Below, in pieces: positions 42,536-52,379 of a DNA stretch of 62,161 nucleotides. Numbering within the stretch: position 1 is the stretch's first letter; every line of letters begins with the position of its first letter. Under the pieces are notes generated by a model. That model did not search any database, had not been told where the DNA came from, and was given only the letters and a program-made list of their open reading frames with translations. The stretch is from an uncultured Prevotella sp. (GTDB lineage Bacteria > Bacteroidota > Bacteroidia > Bacteroidales > Bacteroidaceae), in the NCBI GenBank assembly GCA_946402275.1, contig CAMIVY010000019.1:1-62161 (forward strand), given 5' to 3'. The position numbers and the translations under genes were made by a program.

Positions 42536-42961
42536 ATGTTAGCAAAACAATTATCTATTTTCCTGGAGAATAAATCGGGAAGACTTACTGAAGTTACCGA
42601 TGTGCTGGGGGATGCTGGTGTAAACCTCTCAGCGATGAGCGTTGCAGACAATTCTGATTTCGGAATCCTGCGTTGTATCGTGAGCGACCCTGATAAAGCC
42701 TATCAGGTGCTGAAAGCAGCTCACTTTGCCGTGAAGATTACAGATGTCATTGGATTTGTATGTCCCAATACCAGTGGTTCGCTAGCCAAGGTTCTGAAAC
42801 ATCTGTCAGAGAATGGTGTGTTTATAGAGTATATGTACTCTTTTGCCAATGGTGATGTGGCCCATGTGGTTATCCGTCCTTCTGACTTGGAGAGCTGCGA
42901 GCGTATCCTTGCAGAGAAGAAAGTGGACCTGATGGCAGCGAGCGACTTATATCGGCTGTAA
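42536..42961 (+). CDS. Tandem ACT-domain protein
   Basis: A 141-residue protein consisting of two ACT domains. The first starts AKQLSIFLENKSGRLTEVTD with GVNLSAMSVAD; the second starts ITDVIGFVCPNTSG with ENGVFIEYMYSF. ACT domains bind amino acids. The pairing with paaK suggests sensing of an aromatic amino acid or its product. It has no enzyme domain and no DNA-binding domain, so its partner is unknown. Confidence 0.88.
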   Translation: MLAKQLSIFLENKSGRLTEVTDVLGDAGVNLSAMSVADNSDFGILRCIVSDPDKAYQVLKAAHFAVKITDVIGFVCPNTSGSLAKVLKHLSENGVFIEYMYSFANGDVAHVVIRPSDLESCERILAEKKVDLMAASDLYRL

Positions 42962-43079
42962 AAGTCTCAAATGAGGGATGGGCTATGAGAAAATGAAGGA
43001 ATGGAGGTGCGATTGTTAAATAATGCAAACAATCGGACGATTTCTCATTGCTCATTACTCATTTCTCATTTATTCTTAG

Positions 43080-43087
43080 TACCTTTG
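43080..43087 (+). promoter_or_regulatory. -7 promoter box of tRNA-Val copy B
   Basis: TTAGTACCTTTGCAG; the tRNA starts 105 bases later. Confidence 0.8.
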
Positions 43088-43108
43088 CAGTCGATTTCAA
43101 AAAATCGT

Positions 43109-43191
43109 CTGCGAAGAAGGGCTTCGCCTCAGCAAAAAACAAGTTTTCTGCATTCGGCTCGCACCATCATTGCACTCGCTTTCAAAAAGCA
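43109..43191 (+). promoter_or_regulatory. Conserved structured leader element, tRNA-Val copy B
   Basis: As copy A, except that the first stem is GCGAAG / CTTCGC, in which the G:U of copy A is a G:C pair, so pairing is kept. Confidence 0.7.
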
Positions 43192-43192
43192 G

Positions 43193-43267
43193 GGGCGTTT
43201 AGCTCAGCTGGTTTAGAGCATCTGCCTTACAAGCAGAGGGTCGGCGGTTCGAATCCGTCAACGCCCA
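43193..43267 (+). tRNA. tRNA-Val (anticodon TAC), copy B
   Basis: Identical to copy A over the full 75 nt: acceptor GGGCGTT / AACGCCC and anticodon loop CTTACAA. Confidence 0.95.
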
Positions 43268-43269
43268 CA

Positions 43270-43305
43270 AGAGAGTTCCGGTATCAATCGGTACTCTTTT
43301 TTTTG
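43270..43305 (+). terminator. Terminator after tRNA-Val copy B
   Basis: GAGAGTTCCG ... CGGTACTCTTTTTTTT. The stem differs in sequence from copy A. Confidence 0.8.
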
Positions 43306-43337
43306 TTTACTATCAAAGAATAGTATTGCCGGCAGTA

Positions 43338-43370
43338 AATGAAAATAAATCTATATTTATTTTGTATTTT
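43338..43370 (+). promoter_or_regulatory. Palindromic element over the -33 box of purB
   Basis: AAAATAAAT (43342-43350)-CTAT-ATTTATTTT (43355-43363). -33 TTTG (43361-43364) lies 19 bases before the -7 box. Confidence 0.65.
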
Positions 43371-43383
43371 GCTCACTTATTCG

Positions 43384-43391
43384 TACCTTTG
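43384..43391 (+). promoter_or_regulatory. -7 promoter box of purB
   Basis: TATTCGTACCTTTGCAG; ATG 43448 is 56 bases downstream. Confidence 0.85.
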
Positions 43392-43447
43392 CAGCACATT
43401 TGAGAGAATGCTTACGTATATAGTATTAATAAGGTATAAGAGAAACA

Positions 43448-44806
43448 ATGGAATTGGATGCACTGACCGCCATTTCGCCTATTGATGGTCGTTATAGAAA
43501 CAAGACAGAACAACTGGCAGGATTTTTTTCAGAGTATGCTTTGATTCGCTATCGTGTACGTGTGGAGATAGAATATTTTATCACCCTCTGCGAATTGCCC
43601 TTACCCCAATTGGAGGATTTTGACCATAGCCTGTTTGAGACCCTTCGTGATATCTATCGTAACTTTACAGAGCAGGATGCTGCCCGCGTAAAGGAAATAG
43701 AGAAGACTACCAATCACGATGTGAAAGCGGTTGAGTATTTCATCAAGGAGAAAATTGATGGAAGTGAAAAACTAAAGGAGAATAGTGAAAAATTCAAGGA
43801 GTTTATCCATTTCGGCTTGACCTCTCAGGATATTAATAATACTAGTGTGCCTTTGAGCATTAAGGAAGCATTGGAGCAGGTGTACTATCCGATGCTGGAG
43901 GAACTGATAGAACAGTTGAACGACTATGCAGAACAGTGGAAAAACGTGCCCATGCTGGCCAAGACCCACGGACAACCCGCCTCTCCCACAAGATTGGGTA
44001 AGGAGATTATGGTATATGTCTATCGCCTGGAGGAGCAACTGCGTGGTCTGAAGGATACGCCCATTACCGCTAAGTTCGGTGGCGCTACGGGAAATTACAA
44101 TGCACACCATGTGGCATATCCTCAGTATGACTGGCGTGAGTTCGGCAATCAGTTCGTCACCGAGAAACTGGGACTGGAGCGTGAACAGTGGACTACCCAG
44201 ATCTCGAACTACGATTGGCTGGGAGCTATCTTTGATGCCCTGCGCCGCATTAATACGATTATTATTGATTTAGACCGCGACTTCTGGATGTATATTTCTA
44301 TGGAATATTTCAAACAGAAGATCAAGGCTGGCGAGGTGGGTTCTAGTGCTATGCCTCATAAGGTGAATCCTATTGACTTCGAGAATTCAGAGGGAAACAT
44401 GGGTATGGCCAATGCCGTGCTTGGATTCCTGGCACAGAAATTGCCTGTTAGCCGATTGCAGCGTGACTTGACCGACTCAACGGTATTGCGTAATGTGGGC
44501 GTTCCTATGGGACATTCCATTATCGCCATCCAAAGTACCCTGAAAGGACTTCGCAAGTTGATACTTAACGAAGCGAAACTGCAGGAAGACTTGGACAATA
44601 CGTGGGCTGTGGTTGCCGAGGCCATCCAAACCATTCTGCGCCGTGAGGCTTATCCCAACCCCTATGAGGCATTGAAGGCTTTGACACGTACTAATCAGAA
44701 AATGACCGAGCAGACCATCCATGAGTTTATTCAGGGCTTGGAGGTCAGCAGTGAGGTGAAAGAAGAGTTAATGGCTATCACGCCAATGAATTATACAGGA
44801 ATTTAA
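43448..44806 (+). CDS. purB: Adenylosuccinate lyase
   Basis: A 452-residue fumarase/aspartase-superfamily enzyme acting twice in purine synthesis (SAICAR to AICAR, and adenylosuccinate to AMP). The signature GSSAMPHKVNPIDFEN (about residues 298-313), the TSQDINNTSVPL segment and AKTHGQPASPT with its catalytic His are visible. It starts ISPIDGRYRNKTEQL. Length fits the E. coli-type PurB. Own promoter with the shared palindrome. Confidence 0.96.
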   Translation: MELDALTAISPIDGRYRNKTEQLAGFFSEYALIRYRVRVEIEYFITLCELPLPQLEDFDHSLFETLRDIYRNFTEQDAARVKEIEKTTNHDVKAVEYFIKEKIDGSEKLKENSEKFKEFIHFGLTSQDINNTSVPLSIKEALEQVYYPMLEELIEQLNDYAEQWKNVPMLAKTHGQPASPTRLGKEIMVYVYRLEEQLRGLKDTPITAKFGGATGNYNAHHVAYPQYDWREFGNQFVTEKLGLEREQWTTQISNYDWLGAIFDALRRINTIIIDLDRDFWMYISMEYFKQKIKAGEVGSSAMPHKVNPIDFENSEGNMGMANAVLGFLAQKLPVSRLQRDLTDSTVLRNVGVPMGHSIIAIQSTLKGLRKLILNEAKLQEDLDNTWAVVAEAIQTILRREAYPNPYEALKALTRTNQKMTEQTIHEFIQGLEVSSEVKEELMAITPMNYTGI

Positions 44807-44870
44807 TATTTTTACATTATCAACAACACAAACAGAGAGCCGTGAGGCGCTCCTTAAAACGTACAAGATT

Positions 44871-46271
44871 ATGGAATTGGAAGAAAAGAAGAATGAAGAG
44901 CTGACTAATGAGCAGCAAAACACAGCAGGTCACGAGAGTGGCTATCAAGGTTATCGTCCGGGACGCTCACCACGTCCACGTATTCATCAGCCACGTCCTT
45001 ACACAACACAGGGCGGGTATAATCGTAATCAGAATCAAGACGAGGGAGGTTTCCGTCCAGAGGGCTTTGGCGCAGGCTTGCAGAGTGCAGCTCCTCAGCA
45101 TGGTGGCTATCGTCCTCGTAATAATTATAATAACGAGGGTGGATATCAGCCTCGTCCTCGTCAGCAGTATGGTCAGCAGCAAGGCTACCGTCCCCGTCCA
45201 CAGTATGGTCAGCAGCAAGGCTATCGTCCTCGCTATAATCAGCAGGAGGGTGAAGGTGGCTATCAGCCCCGTCCTCAGTATGGTCAGCAGGGCGAATACG
45301 GACAGCCTCGTGGTGGCTATCAGCCCCGTCAGCAGGGCGGTTATGCTCCCCAGCGCGGTGGCTACCAACAACGTGGTGGCTATCAGCCCCGTCAGCAGGG
45401 CGGTTATGGTCCTCAGCGCGGTGGTTACCAGCAGCGCGGTGGCTATCAGCAACGTCCCAACAATTATCGTCAGCATACTCCTGGCTACGATCCCAATGCT
45501 AAATATAGCATGAAGAAGCGTATTGAATACAAGGAGGAGAACTTCGATCCCAATGAGCCCATTCGCCTGAACAAGTTTTTGGCTAATGCCGGTGTCTGCA
45601 GCCGTCGTGAGGCTGATGAGTTTATCCAGGCAGGTGTTGTCACCGTCAATGGTGAGATAGTAACGGAGTTGGGCACAAAGGTGCTTCGCACTGACGAGGT
45701 GAAGTTCCACGATCAGCCTGTGATTATGGAGAAGAAGGTTTATGTATTGCTGAACAAGCCCAAGGATTATGTAACGACAAGTGATGATCCTCAGCAGCGT
45801 AAGACCGTGATGGACCTTGTGAAGAATGCTTGTTCTGAGCGTATCTATCCCGTAGGTCGTCTGGACCGCAACACGACAGGTGTTCTGTTGCTAACCAACG
45901 ATGGTGACCTGGCTTCTAAGCTGACACACCCGAAGTTCCTGAAGAAGAAGATATATCACGTATATCTCGACAAGGCTGTTACGGCTCATGATATGCAGCA
46001 GATTGCAGAGGGTATCACGCTGGATGATGGCGATATCAAGGCTGATGCTATTGAGTATGCAAGTGATACTGATAAGAAACAGGTAGGCATTGAGATTCAC
46101 TCTGGTAAGAATCGTATCGTACGCCGTATCTTCGAAAGTCTGGGCTATAAGGTCGTAAAACTCGACCGTGTACAGTTTGCTGGTCTGACCAAGAAGAATG
46201 TGCGTCGTGGTGACTGGCGCTATCTCACCGAGGAGGAAGTTGACCGCCTGCGCATGGGAGCTTACGAATAA
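44871..46271 (+). CDS. rluB: RluB-type 23S rRNA pseudouridine synthase with long low-complexity N-terminus
   Basis: A 466-residue protein. Residues ~22-200 are a low-complexity Q/G/R/Y/P-rich region built from units such as GGYQPRPQYGQQ and GGYQQR. Residues ~224-285 are an S4 RNA-binding domain (IRLNKFLANAGVCSRREADE). The RsuA/RluB catalytic domain follows with Asp332 in VGRLDRNTTGVLLLTNDGDL. It probably modifies 23S rRNA. The tail resembles disordered RNA-binding regions; its repeats also open long false frames on the other strand. The repeat number may vary between strains. Confidence 0.9.
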   Translation: MELEEKKNEELTNEQQNTAGHESGYQGYRPGRSPRPRIHQPRPYTTQGGYNRNQNQDEGGFRPEGFGAGLQSAAPQHGGYRPRNNYNNEGGYQPRPRQQYGQQQGYRPRPQYGQQQGYRPRYNQQEGEGGYQPRPQYGQQGEYGQPRGGYQPRQQGGYAPQRGGYQQRGGYQPRQQGGYGPQRGGYQQRGGYQQRPNNYRQHTPGYDPNAKYSMKKRIEYKEENFDPNEPIRLNKFLANAGVCSRREADEFIQAGVVTVNGEIVTELGTKVLRTDEVKFHDQPVIMEKKVYVLLNKPKDYVTTSDDPQQRKTVMDLVKNACSERIYPVGRLDRNTTGVLLLTNDGDLASKLTHPKFLKKKIYHVYLDKAVTAHDMQQIAEGITLDDGDIKADAIEYASDTDKKQVGIEIHSGKNRIVRRIFESLGYKVVKLDRVQFAGLTKKNVRRGDWRYLTEEEVDRLRMGAYE

Positions 46272-46286
46272 TGATTAATTAATAAT

Positions 46287-47723
46287 ATGAAAAGAACAAA
46301 GATAATTGATGTGTTGAAAAGCACAGAATATGGCAAGGAAGTCTGCGTAAAAGGCTGGGTGCGCACGCATCGCAGTTCAAAGGCTGTTGATTTCATTGCC
46401 CTCAACGACGGTTCTACCATCAAGAATGTGCAGATTGTCGTTGACCCTGCTAAGTTTGACGAGCAGGTGCTGAAGGATATCACCACGGGTGCCTGCATCT
46501 GTGCCGAGGGTATCTTGGTGGAGAGTCAGGGCGCAGGTCAGTCATCAGAGATCCAGGCCACTCAGCTAGAGGTTTATGGTCTTTGTGGCAACGACTATCC
46601 CATGCAGAAGAAGGGTCAGAGCTTTGAGGTGATGCGTAAGAACGCCCACATGCGTCTGCGTACCAATACCTTTGGTGCTGTGATGCGCATCCGTCACAAC
46701 ATGGCGATGGCTATCCACACCTACTTCCATGAGCACGGCTTCTTCTATTTCCACACCCCGCTGATTACCGCCAGCGACTGTGAGGGAGCTGGAAACATGT
46801 TCCAGGTGACGACCAAGAACCTGTATGACCTGAAGAAGGACGAGAACGGTAAGATTATCTACGACGACGACTTCTTCGGCGAGCAGACCTCGCTGACCGT
46901 CTCTGGTCAGCTGGAGGGTGAGTTGGGGGCTACTGCGCTTGGTGCCATCTATACCTTCGGACCTACGTTCCGTGCAGAAAATAGTAACACGCCACGCCAC
47001 TTGGCTGAGTTCTGGATGGTAGAGCCTGAGGTTGCCTTCCTCGACCAGGAAGAGCTGATGGACCTTGAGGAAGACTTCATCAAGTACTGCGTACGTTGGG
47101 CACTTGACAATTGTAAGGACGACCTGCAGTTCTTGAATCAGATGATAGACAAGACGCTGATAGAACGTCTGGAGGGTGTGTTGAAGGACACCTTCGTTCG
47201 TCTGCCATACACCGAGGGTATCAATATCCTACAGGAGGCTATCAAGAATGGTAAGAAGTTTGAGTTCCCCTGCAACTGGGGCGACGACCTGGCATCAGAG
47301 CATGAGCGCTACCTGGTAGAAGAACACTTTAAGAAGCCAGTCATCATGACCGACTATCCACGTGCCTTCAAGTCGTTCTACATGAAGCAGAATGAAGCAC
47401 AGGGCGAGGGTAGTGTAGGTTATAAGGGTGCTGTGGCTCCTGGTCCTACGATGCAGGGCACCGATGTGCTCTTCCCACAGATTGGTGAGATTATCGGTGG
47501 TTCTGTTCGTGAGGAGAGCTACGACAAGCTTATGGGCGAGATTAATCGCCGCGAGATGGATAAGACCCACTTGTGGTGGTATATCGACACTCGTCGTTGG
47601 GGCTCATGTCCACACGCAGGTTTCGGTCTTGGCTTCGAGCGTCTCATCCTGTTCGTGACGGGAATGCAGAACATCCGTGACGTGATTCCGTTCCCACGTA
47701 CTCCAAAGAGTGCTGAGTTTTAA
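46287..47723 (+). CDS. asnS: Asparagine--tRNA ligase
   Basis: A 478-residue class II synthetase. The N-terminal OB-fold anticodon domain ([19 protein letters not shown]) is followed by class II motif 2 around [21 protein letters not shown] and motif 3 [15 protein letters not shown]. The wording is AsnRS rather than AspRS ([13 protein letters not shown]). It ends tail-to-tail with the CvfB gene, the two stop codons sharing the palindrome TTAA. Confidence 0.96.
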   Translation: MKRTKIIDVLKSTEYGKEVCVKGWVRTHRSSKAVDFIALNDGSTIKNVQIVVDPAKFDEQVLKDITTGACICAEGILVESQGAGQSSEIQATQLEVYGLCGNDYPMQKKGQSFEVMRKNAHMRLRTNTFGAVMRIRHNMAMAIHTYFHEHGFFYFHTPLITASDCEGAGNMFQVTTKNLYDLKKDENGKIIYDDDFFGEQTSLTVSGQLEGELGATALGAIYTFGPTFRAENSNTPRHLAEFWMVEPEVAFLDQEELMDLEEDFIKYCVRWALDNCKDDLQFLNQMIDKTLIERLEGVLKDTFVRLPYTEGINILQEAIKNGKKFEFPCNWGDDLASEHERYLVEEHFKKPVIMTDYPRAFKSFYMKQNEAQGEGSVGYKGAVAPGPTMQGTDVLFPQIGEIIGGSVREESYDKLMGEINRREMDKTHLWWYIDTRRWGSCPHAGFGLGFERLILFVTGMQNIRDVIPFPRTPKSAEF

Positions 47724-48343
47724 ACGAGGGTGATACCCTCATCAGAAATAGTTATCAGTCGGCGGCGGTATAAGTCGCCGACTGCTTTTTTATAGACTTT
47801 CTTCGATACTTTGAAACGCTCTGCTATGAGGTCTGCATCGCTTTTGTCGCCTAGGTCACAGTGTCCACCATTTTCTTGCAGATATCGCAGCAGTTCGTCA
47901 GAGAAATCCAGAGCCCTCTCATAGCCGGTATGCTTCTGGTAACGTTCCACCTTGGCGGTAGCCATCAAGCGATGGGTCTTTTCATCCTCCAGTACATAGA
48001 CATAATACCTTTCGCCTTTCTTCATGCGCTGCTTTTGTTCGCGGAAAGGACAGAACAGGTCCTTCATCAGTCCCCAGTTCAGAAAGGCGCCATACTCGTT
48101 AGTCCAGGCGCACTCTAACCATGCAAACTCTCCCACTTTGACAAAAGGATGTAGGGTGGTGGCAATCAATTTCTCGTCTTGATCCAAGTAGATGAACACC
48201 TCTATCTCTTGTCCCACTTTAGCACCTTCCGGTACATAGCGGGAAGGGAGCAGTATCTCACCGTCGTCGCCTCCGTCTAAATACATTCCGAAGTCAACGC
48301 TCTTTACTATTCTGAGGGTATTGTAATCGCCGAGGGTAATCAT
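47720..48343 (-). CDS. cvfB: CvfB-like S1 RNA-binding protein, short form
   Basis: A 207-residue protein. Two S1-type modules ([39 protein letters not shown]) are followed by a winged helix ([28 protein letters not shown]). Family members I know have about 270-300 residues with a third S1-like module between AKxE and GYE. Here VERYQKH joins directly to TGYERAL, so that module is missing while the flanks are intact. It overlaps lolD by four bases (ATGA). Confidence 0.85.
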   Translation of the reverse strand: MITLGDYNTLRIVKSVDFGMYLDGGDDGEILLPSRYVPEGAKVGQEIEVFIYLDQDEKLIATTLHPFVKVGEFAWLECAWTNEYGAFLNWGLMKDLFCPFREQKQRMKKGERYYVYVLEDEKTHRLMATAKVERYQKHTGYERALDFSDELLRYLQENGGHCDLGDKSDADLIAERFKVSKKVYKKAVGDLYRRRLITISDEGITLV

Positions 48344-49050
48344 AGGGCTGATGGGGCTAATGAGTCTGATGGGGCAGATGGGTCTGATAGGGCAGATGGG
48401 AGTTCCAACAGACCGTCACGCATGTGGATGGTTCGGTCTGTGATGGCTGCTAATTGTTCATCGTGTGTCACGATGATGAAAGTCTGTCCATATTTGTCAC
48501 GGAGTTCGAAGAACAACTGGTGGAGTTCTTCTTTATTCTTTGAATCCAGCGAACCACTGGGCTCGTCGGCTAATATCACAGAAGGATTGTTCATCAGAGC
48601 ACGTGCCACTGCCACACGCTGTTTCTCGCCACCACTCAGTTCGTTGGGTTTATGATGCCCGCGATTGTTAAGTCCCATGAATTGCAGCAACTCTTCTGCA
48701 CGCTGTCGTGCCTCTTTCGTTGAGGTGCCTGCAATATAGGCAGGTATCATAATGTTTTCTAGTGCTGTAAATTCGGGCAACAGCTGGTGAAATTGGAATA
48801 CAAATCCGATGTGGCGATTGCGGAAATCCGCCAGTTTCTTCTGCGATAGTTTAGTGACATCGATATTGTCGAAGCAAACCGAGCCGCTGTCAGGATAATC
48901 CAAGGTGCCGATAATCTGGAGTAGGGTGGTCTTTCCTGCACCGCTTGGTCCGACAATGCTAACCACCTCGCCCTTGTCAATAGTGAGGTCGATGCCTTTC
49001 AGCACCTCCAATTCTCCAAAGCTCTTGCGTATATTCTTTATTTCTATCAT
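48340..49050 (-). CDS. lolD: LolD-like lipoprotein-export ABC transporter ATP-binding protein
   Basis: A 236-residue ATPase of the LolD/MacB type (lipoprotein release from the inner membrane, with LolC/E partners elsewhere). Walker A is GPSGAGKT, signature [14 protein letters not shown], Walker [14 protein letters not shown]-loop VTHDEQ. The C-terminus carries an unusual tail of three-residue repeats ([18 protein letters not shown]) encoded by six 9-bp units. Start is ATG 49050; an upstream ATG at 49068 is less likely. Confidence 0.87.
   Translation of the reverse strand: MIEIKNIRKSFGELEVLKGIDLTIDKGEVVSIVGPSGAGKTTLLQIIGTLDYPDSGSVCFDNIDVTKLSQKKLADFRNRHIGFVFQFHQLLPEFTALENIMIPAYIAGTSTKEARQRAEELLQFMGLNNRGHHKPNELSGGEKQRVAVARALMNNPSVILADEPSGSLDSKNKEELHQLFFELRDKYGQTFIIVTHDEQLAAITDRTIHMRDGLLELPSALSDPSAPSDSLAPSAL
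48344..48400. repeat. Six 9-bp tandem units at the 3' end of lolD
   Basis: AGGGCTGAT, GGGGCTAAT, GAGTCTGAT, GGGGCAGAT, GGGTCTGAT, AGGGCAGAT on the plus strand. The unit GGGGCTAAT also occurs inside era at 13.37 kb. Confidence 0.9.
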
Positions 49051-49102
49051 ATTTCTTCCTTTTTCCAACTTTTACATTTCTTACCTCCTTTTTGTTATGC
49101 TT

Positions 49103-51238
49103 TCAGTTTTGCTGGGCCTTTTTAGAATGAATCCAACGCGCTATCATCGTATAGATACTATTCTCTTCCTGGTGCTGAGCAGCCGTGAAGGTCATGCTTT
49201 CTTCCTTCTGTGTACCATATTGGTCAGGGAAGATTATCATGAGATTCTTACCGGAAAAGTGTTTCATCAGCTCGTTAGGTAGCCTTTCCAGGGCCGTTTT
49301 GTACGAGATAGTTCCTTTACGGGCTGTAATCACTACGAACATGTGGTCTTCACTGACCTGTTCGGCTAGTTTGGGCAATTCGTTCCAGTGAGCCATAAAC
49401 GTGTATTCTGCTCTTACGCTGCTATGGTGGTTGTTGATATATTCTTTAATCAGTACCAATGACTCCTCCCGTCCATGAAATTGTATCCTGCAATCCAGGT
49501 TGCTGGCCATCCTTGCCAATCGCTCTAGCCAACGGCGGAAGCCTGGCTCAAACTCTGCTCTACTTGGCACAACGACTTGTATGCGACGTAGCGTATTCAG
49601 AGGTTGCACGAAGCGGGTCAGCACTATCTGCCGGTTTAGTCCGTTGTAAAGACTTTGGATGAAGTCACCCCAGAATTTGGGATTCACCTCTGTATGGACA
49701 TGCATACCCATGATGATTTCCGAAGCACCAAACTCACGGAATGCGTGCTTGATGCCGTTGGCAATGTTGGTAGCCAGTCTCACCTGTGTCTGCATTCTTA
49801 CATCTATAGAACTTGCACGCTGTTGAAGCATTTCCAGCAGCCTTAACCCCTGCATGCGGTGCTGGCTGGCAGCATGGTCGTCATAAACCACGTTCAGTGC
49901 TACTATTTCCCTATCCTGTTTCTGATTTCGCATCATGATGGCTAATTCCAGCAGTTGCGGCGCTATATCAGGATATTTCACGCAAAGCAGTATCTTTTCA
50001 TCATCGTCCCTTTTCTTGTTTGACTGTAATTGTGCACTCTCTTGCAATATGATTTGCTTGGCCGCATGTTCCGTCATCATCGTGCTGATGATGCAGGTGA
50101 TGAGAATCATGATGATGACGCCGTTCAGCATCTCATTATTCACCAGATATACTCCAGGACTTATTTCCAGTCGCATGCCTACCATCACCATAGCAATGGC
50201 TCCCGCTGCATGGGCGCAGGTCAGTCCGAACATCATGTGGCCAGAAGACTTCGGCAGTCGGAACAACAAACTTGACAGGTAGGCAGCCACAGCTTTGCCG
50301 AAGGTTCCGAAGAAGGCTATTAAAGCCACAACCCACAGCATGTGAGTGCCCTCAAACAAGGTTCTTATGTTGATCAGCATGCCCACACCAATCAGGAAGT
50401 AGGGTATGAACAGAGCATTGCCGATAAACTCGATGCGATTCATCAGGGGTGACACATGTGGAATATACCTATTTAAAATAAGTCCCGAGATGAAGGCACC
50501 GACAATGCCCTCCACACCAATGGCTTCTGAGCATGCTGCAGACAGGAACATCACCGAGAGTACAAAGATATACTGCATCACAGCGTCACTATATCGGCGT
50601 AGGAAGTAACGTGTTATCTTGGGTATCAGCCATACGCTTCCTCCGCAAAACAAGAGGAACTTCAACAGAAACCCAACCCAGAACCCGAAGCCTACATCCT
50701 CACCATAGGAGGCGGCAAGGGCGGCCAGCATCAGTAGAGCCATAAAAAGCGACAGCATTGACGATCCAACGCTGAGCATAACGCTGGAGTCGCGTTGCAG
50801 TCCGTAGCGACTGATGATAGGGTAGGCTATCAGCGTGTTTGATGCCATGATACATCCCAGCAAGAACGAAGCTGTGGTCGAATAGTCCAATAGCCAGCTA
50901 GCCATCACGTAAGTCAGTATCAACGGTATCATGCATGTCATGATTCCGAAATAGAGAAAGCGCTGCGAATTCTTCTTCACACTCTCCATGTCCATCTCCA
51001 GTCCTGCCAGGAACATGATGTAAAGCAGTCCTACCTTTCCAAACAGTTCAAACGAAGAGTCGCGCGACAGAATGTTCAGTCCATGTTCGCCAATCAGCAC
51101 ACCTGCCAACACCATGCCGATGATGTGCGGGATGCGCAGCTTACCCATGATGATAGGGGCCAGTAGGATGATGAGCAGCACCACAAAGAATATCAGCGTG
51201 GGACTTTCAATGGGGAAATATGTACTTAAAATCTGCAT
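49103..51238 (-). CDS. Cation/proton antiporter (CPA2-like) with C-terminal universal-stress-type region
   Basis: A 711-residue protein. Residues ~1-400 contain about 12 membrane segments of the Kef/NhaA-like exchanger fold (MVLAGVLIGEHGLNIL, GLLYIMFLAGLEMDME, GVEGIVGAFISGLILNRYIP). The last ~280 residues resemble two Usp-type nucleotide-binding domains (ILLCVKYPDIAPQLLELAIM; ASEIIMGMHVHTEVN). It exchanges Na+ or K+ for H+; specificity cannot be read. The ATG is 8 bases after the -7 box (51247-51254), so the mRNA is leaderless or nearly so. Confidence 0.88.
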   Translation of the reverse strand: MQILSTYFPIESPTLIFFVVLLIILLAPIIMGKLRIPHIIGMVLAGVLIGEHGLNILSRDSSFELFGKVGLLYIMFLAGLEMDMESVKKNSQRFLYFGIMTCMIPLILTYVMASWLLDYSTTASFLLGCIMASNTLIAYPIISRYGLQRDSSVMLSVGSSMLSLFMALLMLAALAASYGEDVGFGFWVGFLLKFLLFCGGSVWLIPKITRYFLRRYSDAVMQYIFVLSVMFLSAACSEAIGVEGIVGAFISGLILNRYIPHVSPLMNRIEFIGNALFIPYFLIGVGMLINIRTLFEGTHMLWVVALIAFFGTFGKAVAAYLSSLLFRLPKSSGHMMFGLTCAHAAGAIAMVMVGMRLEISPGVYLVNNEMLNGVIIMILITCIISTMMTEHAAKQIILQESAQLQSNKKRDDDEKILLCVKYPDIAPQLLELAIMMRNQKQDREIVALNVVYDDHAASQHRMQGLRLLEMLQQRASSIDVRMQTQVRLATNIANGIKHAFREFGASEIIMGMHVHTEVNPKFWGDFIQSLYNGLNRQIVLTRFVQPLNTLRRIQVVVPSRAEFEPGFRRWLERLARMASNLDCRIQFHGREESLVLIKEYINNHHSSVRAEYTFMAHWNELPKLAEQVSEDHMFVVITARKGTISYKTALERLPNELMKHFSGKNLMIIFPDQYGTQKEESMTFTAAQHQEENSIYTMIARWIHSKKAQQN

Positions 51239-51246
51239 TTCTGGTG

Positions 51247-51307
51247 CAAAGGTACGAAAATAATTATGAATTATGAATTATTAATTATGAATTATTTAGT
51301 ACCTTTG
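51247..51307. promoter_or_regulatory. Divergent promoters of the antiporter and asd
   Basis: Minus-strand TACCTTTG (51247-51254) and plus-strand TACCTTTG (51300-51307) flank a TTATGAATTATTAATTATG tract. The two start regions are only ~50 bases apart and could be co-regulated. Confidence 0.75.
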
Positions 51308-51343
51308 CAGCCGGAAATTAATTGATCAAGAAAAATTAGACTT

Positions 51344-52357
51344 ATGAAAGTAGCTATTGTGGGCGCCTCTGGTGCCGTAGGTCAGGAGTTCCTGAGACTC
51401 CTCGACGAGAGAAATTTCCCCATGGACGAACTGGTGTTGTTTGGCTCTGAGCGTAGTGCCGGCACCAAATATACCTTCCGTGGTAAGGAGTTGACAGTAA
51501 AACTGCTCCAGCATAACGATGATTTCAAGGACATTGATATTGCCTTTACTTCTGCTGGTGCCGGCACTTCTAAGGAGTTTGCCGAGACCATCACCAAGTA
51601 TGGTACTGTGATGATAGACAACTCATCAGCCTTCCGTATGGACGACGATGTACCCTTGGTCGTTCCAGAGTGTAATGCAGAGGATGCTCTGAAGCGCCCC
51701 CGTGGCATCATTGCCAACCCCAACTGCACCACTATCATGATGGTTGTCGTGCTTCAGCCTTTGGAGAATATCAGCCACATCAAGCGCATCCACGTCAGCT
51801 CTTATCAAAGTGCCTCCGGCGCCGGTGCCGCTGCTATGGCAGAATTGCAACAGCAGTATAAGGAGATGGTAGAAGACGGCGAGGTGAAGACCATCAAGAA
51901 GTTCCCTCATCAGCTGGCCTATAACGTCATTCCTCAGATTGATGTCTTCCAGCCCAATGGCTATACCAAGGAGGAGATGAAGATGTACAATGAGACGCGT
52001 AAGATTATGCATACCGACGCCAAGTGCTCGGCTATGTGTGTCCGTGTGTCTTCCCTGCGTTCTCATTCAGAGTCCGTTTGGATTGAGACAGAGCGCCCCA
52101 TCAGCGTGGAAGAAGCCCAGAAGGCGATTGCCGCTGCTCCCGGATGTACGTTGGTCGATGACCCTGCCAACCTCGTCTATCCTATGCCGCTGGAGACTGC
52201 TGGCAAAGATGACGTCTTCGTAGGTCGTGTCCGTAAGGATCTTAGCGACGAGAACGGACTGACCTTTTGGCTCTCAGGCGACCAGATTCGCAAGGGTGCT
52301 GCCCTCAATGCTGTTCAGATTGGTGAGTACCTGATTAAGGTAGGTAATGTGAAATAA
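51344..52357 (+). CDS. asd: Aspartate-semialdehyde dehydrogenase
   Basis: A 337-residue enzyme that reduces aspartyl phosphate in the Lys/Thr/Met and diaminopimelate pathway. NADP-binding [15 protein letters not shown], catalytic Cys128 in [10 protein letters not shown], and the conserved [10 protein letters not shown] and [11 protein letters not shown] motifs are present. Full length. The next gene is a small lipoprotein 22 bases on. Confidence 0.95.
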   Translation: MKVAIVGASGAVGQEFLRLLDERNFPMDELVLFGSERSAGTKYTFRGKELTVKLLQHNDDFKDIDIAFTSAGAGTSKEFAETITKYGTVMIDNSSAFRMDDDVPLVVPECNAEDALKRPRGIIANPNCTTIMMVVVLQPLENISHIKRIHVSSYQSASGAGAAAMAELQQQYKEMVEDGEVKTIKKFPHQLAYNVIPQIDVFQPNGYTKEEMKMYNETRKIMHTDAKCSAMCVRVSSLRSHSESVWIETERPISVEEAQKAIAAAPGCTLVDDPANLVYPMPLETAGKDDVFVGRVRKDLSDENGLTFWLSGDQIRKGAALNAVQIGEYLIKVGNVK

Positions 52358-52379
52358 TCGTTTTTAAACAGTGTACGAT

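Larger units (their letters stand above)
43045..43290 (+). repeat. Direct repeat, copy B (tRNA-Val unit)
   Basis: Nearly identical to copy A (40735-40985): same CATTTCTCATTT tract, promoter, leader and tRNA, with single-base differences such as GAAGAAGGGCTTCG against GAAGATGGGTTTCG. Confidence 0.85.

Noticed and set aside
44908..45710. Long frames on both strands over the rluB 5' half
   Set aside because: They arise from the repetitive Q/G/R/Y codons and contain only low-complexity residues.
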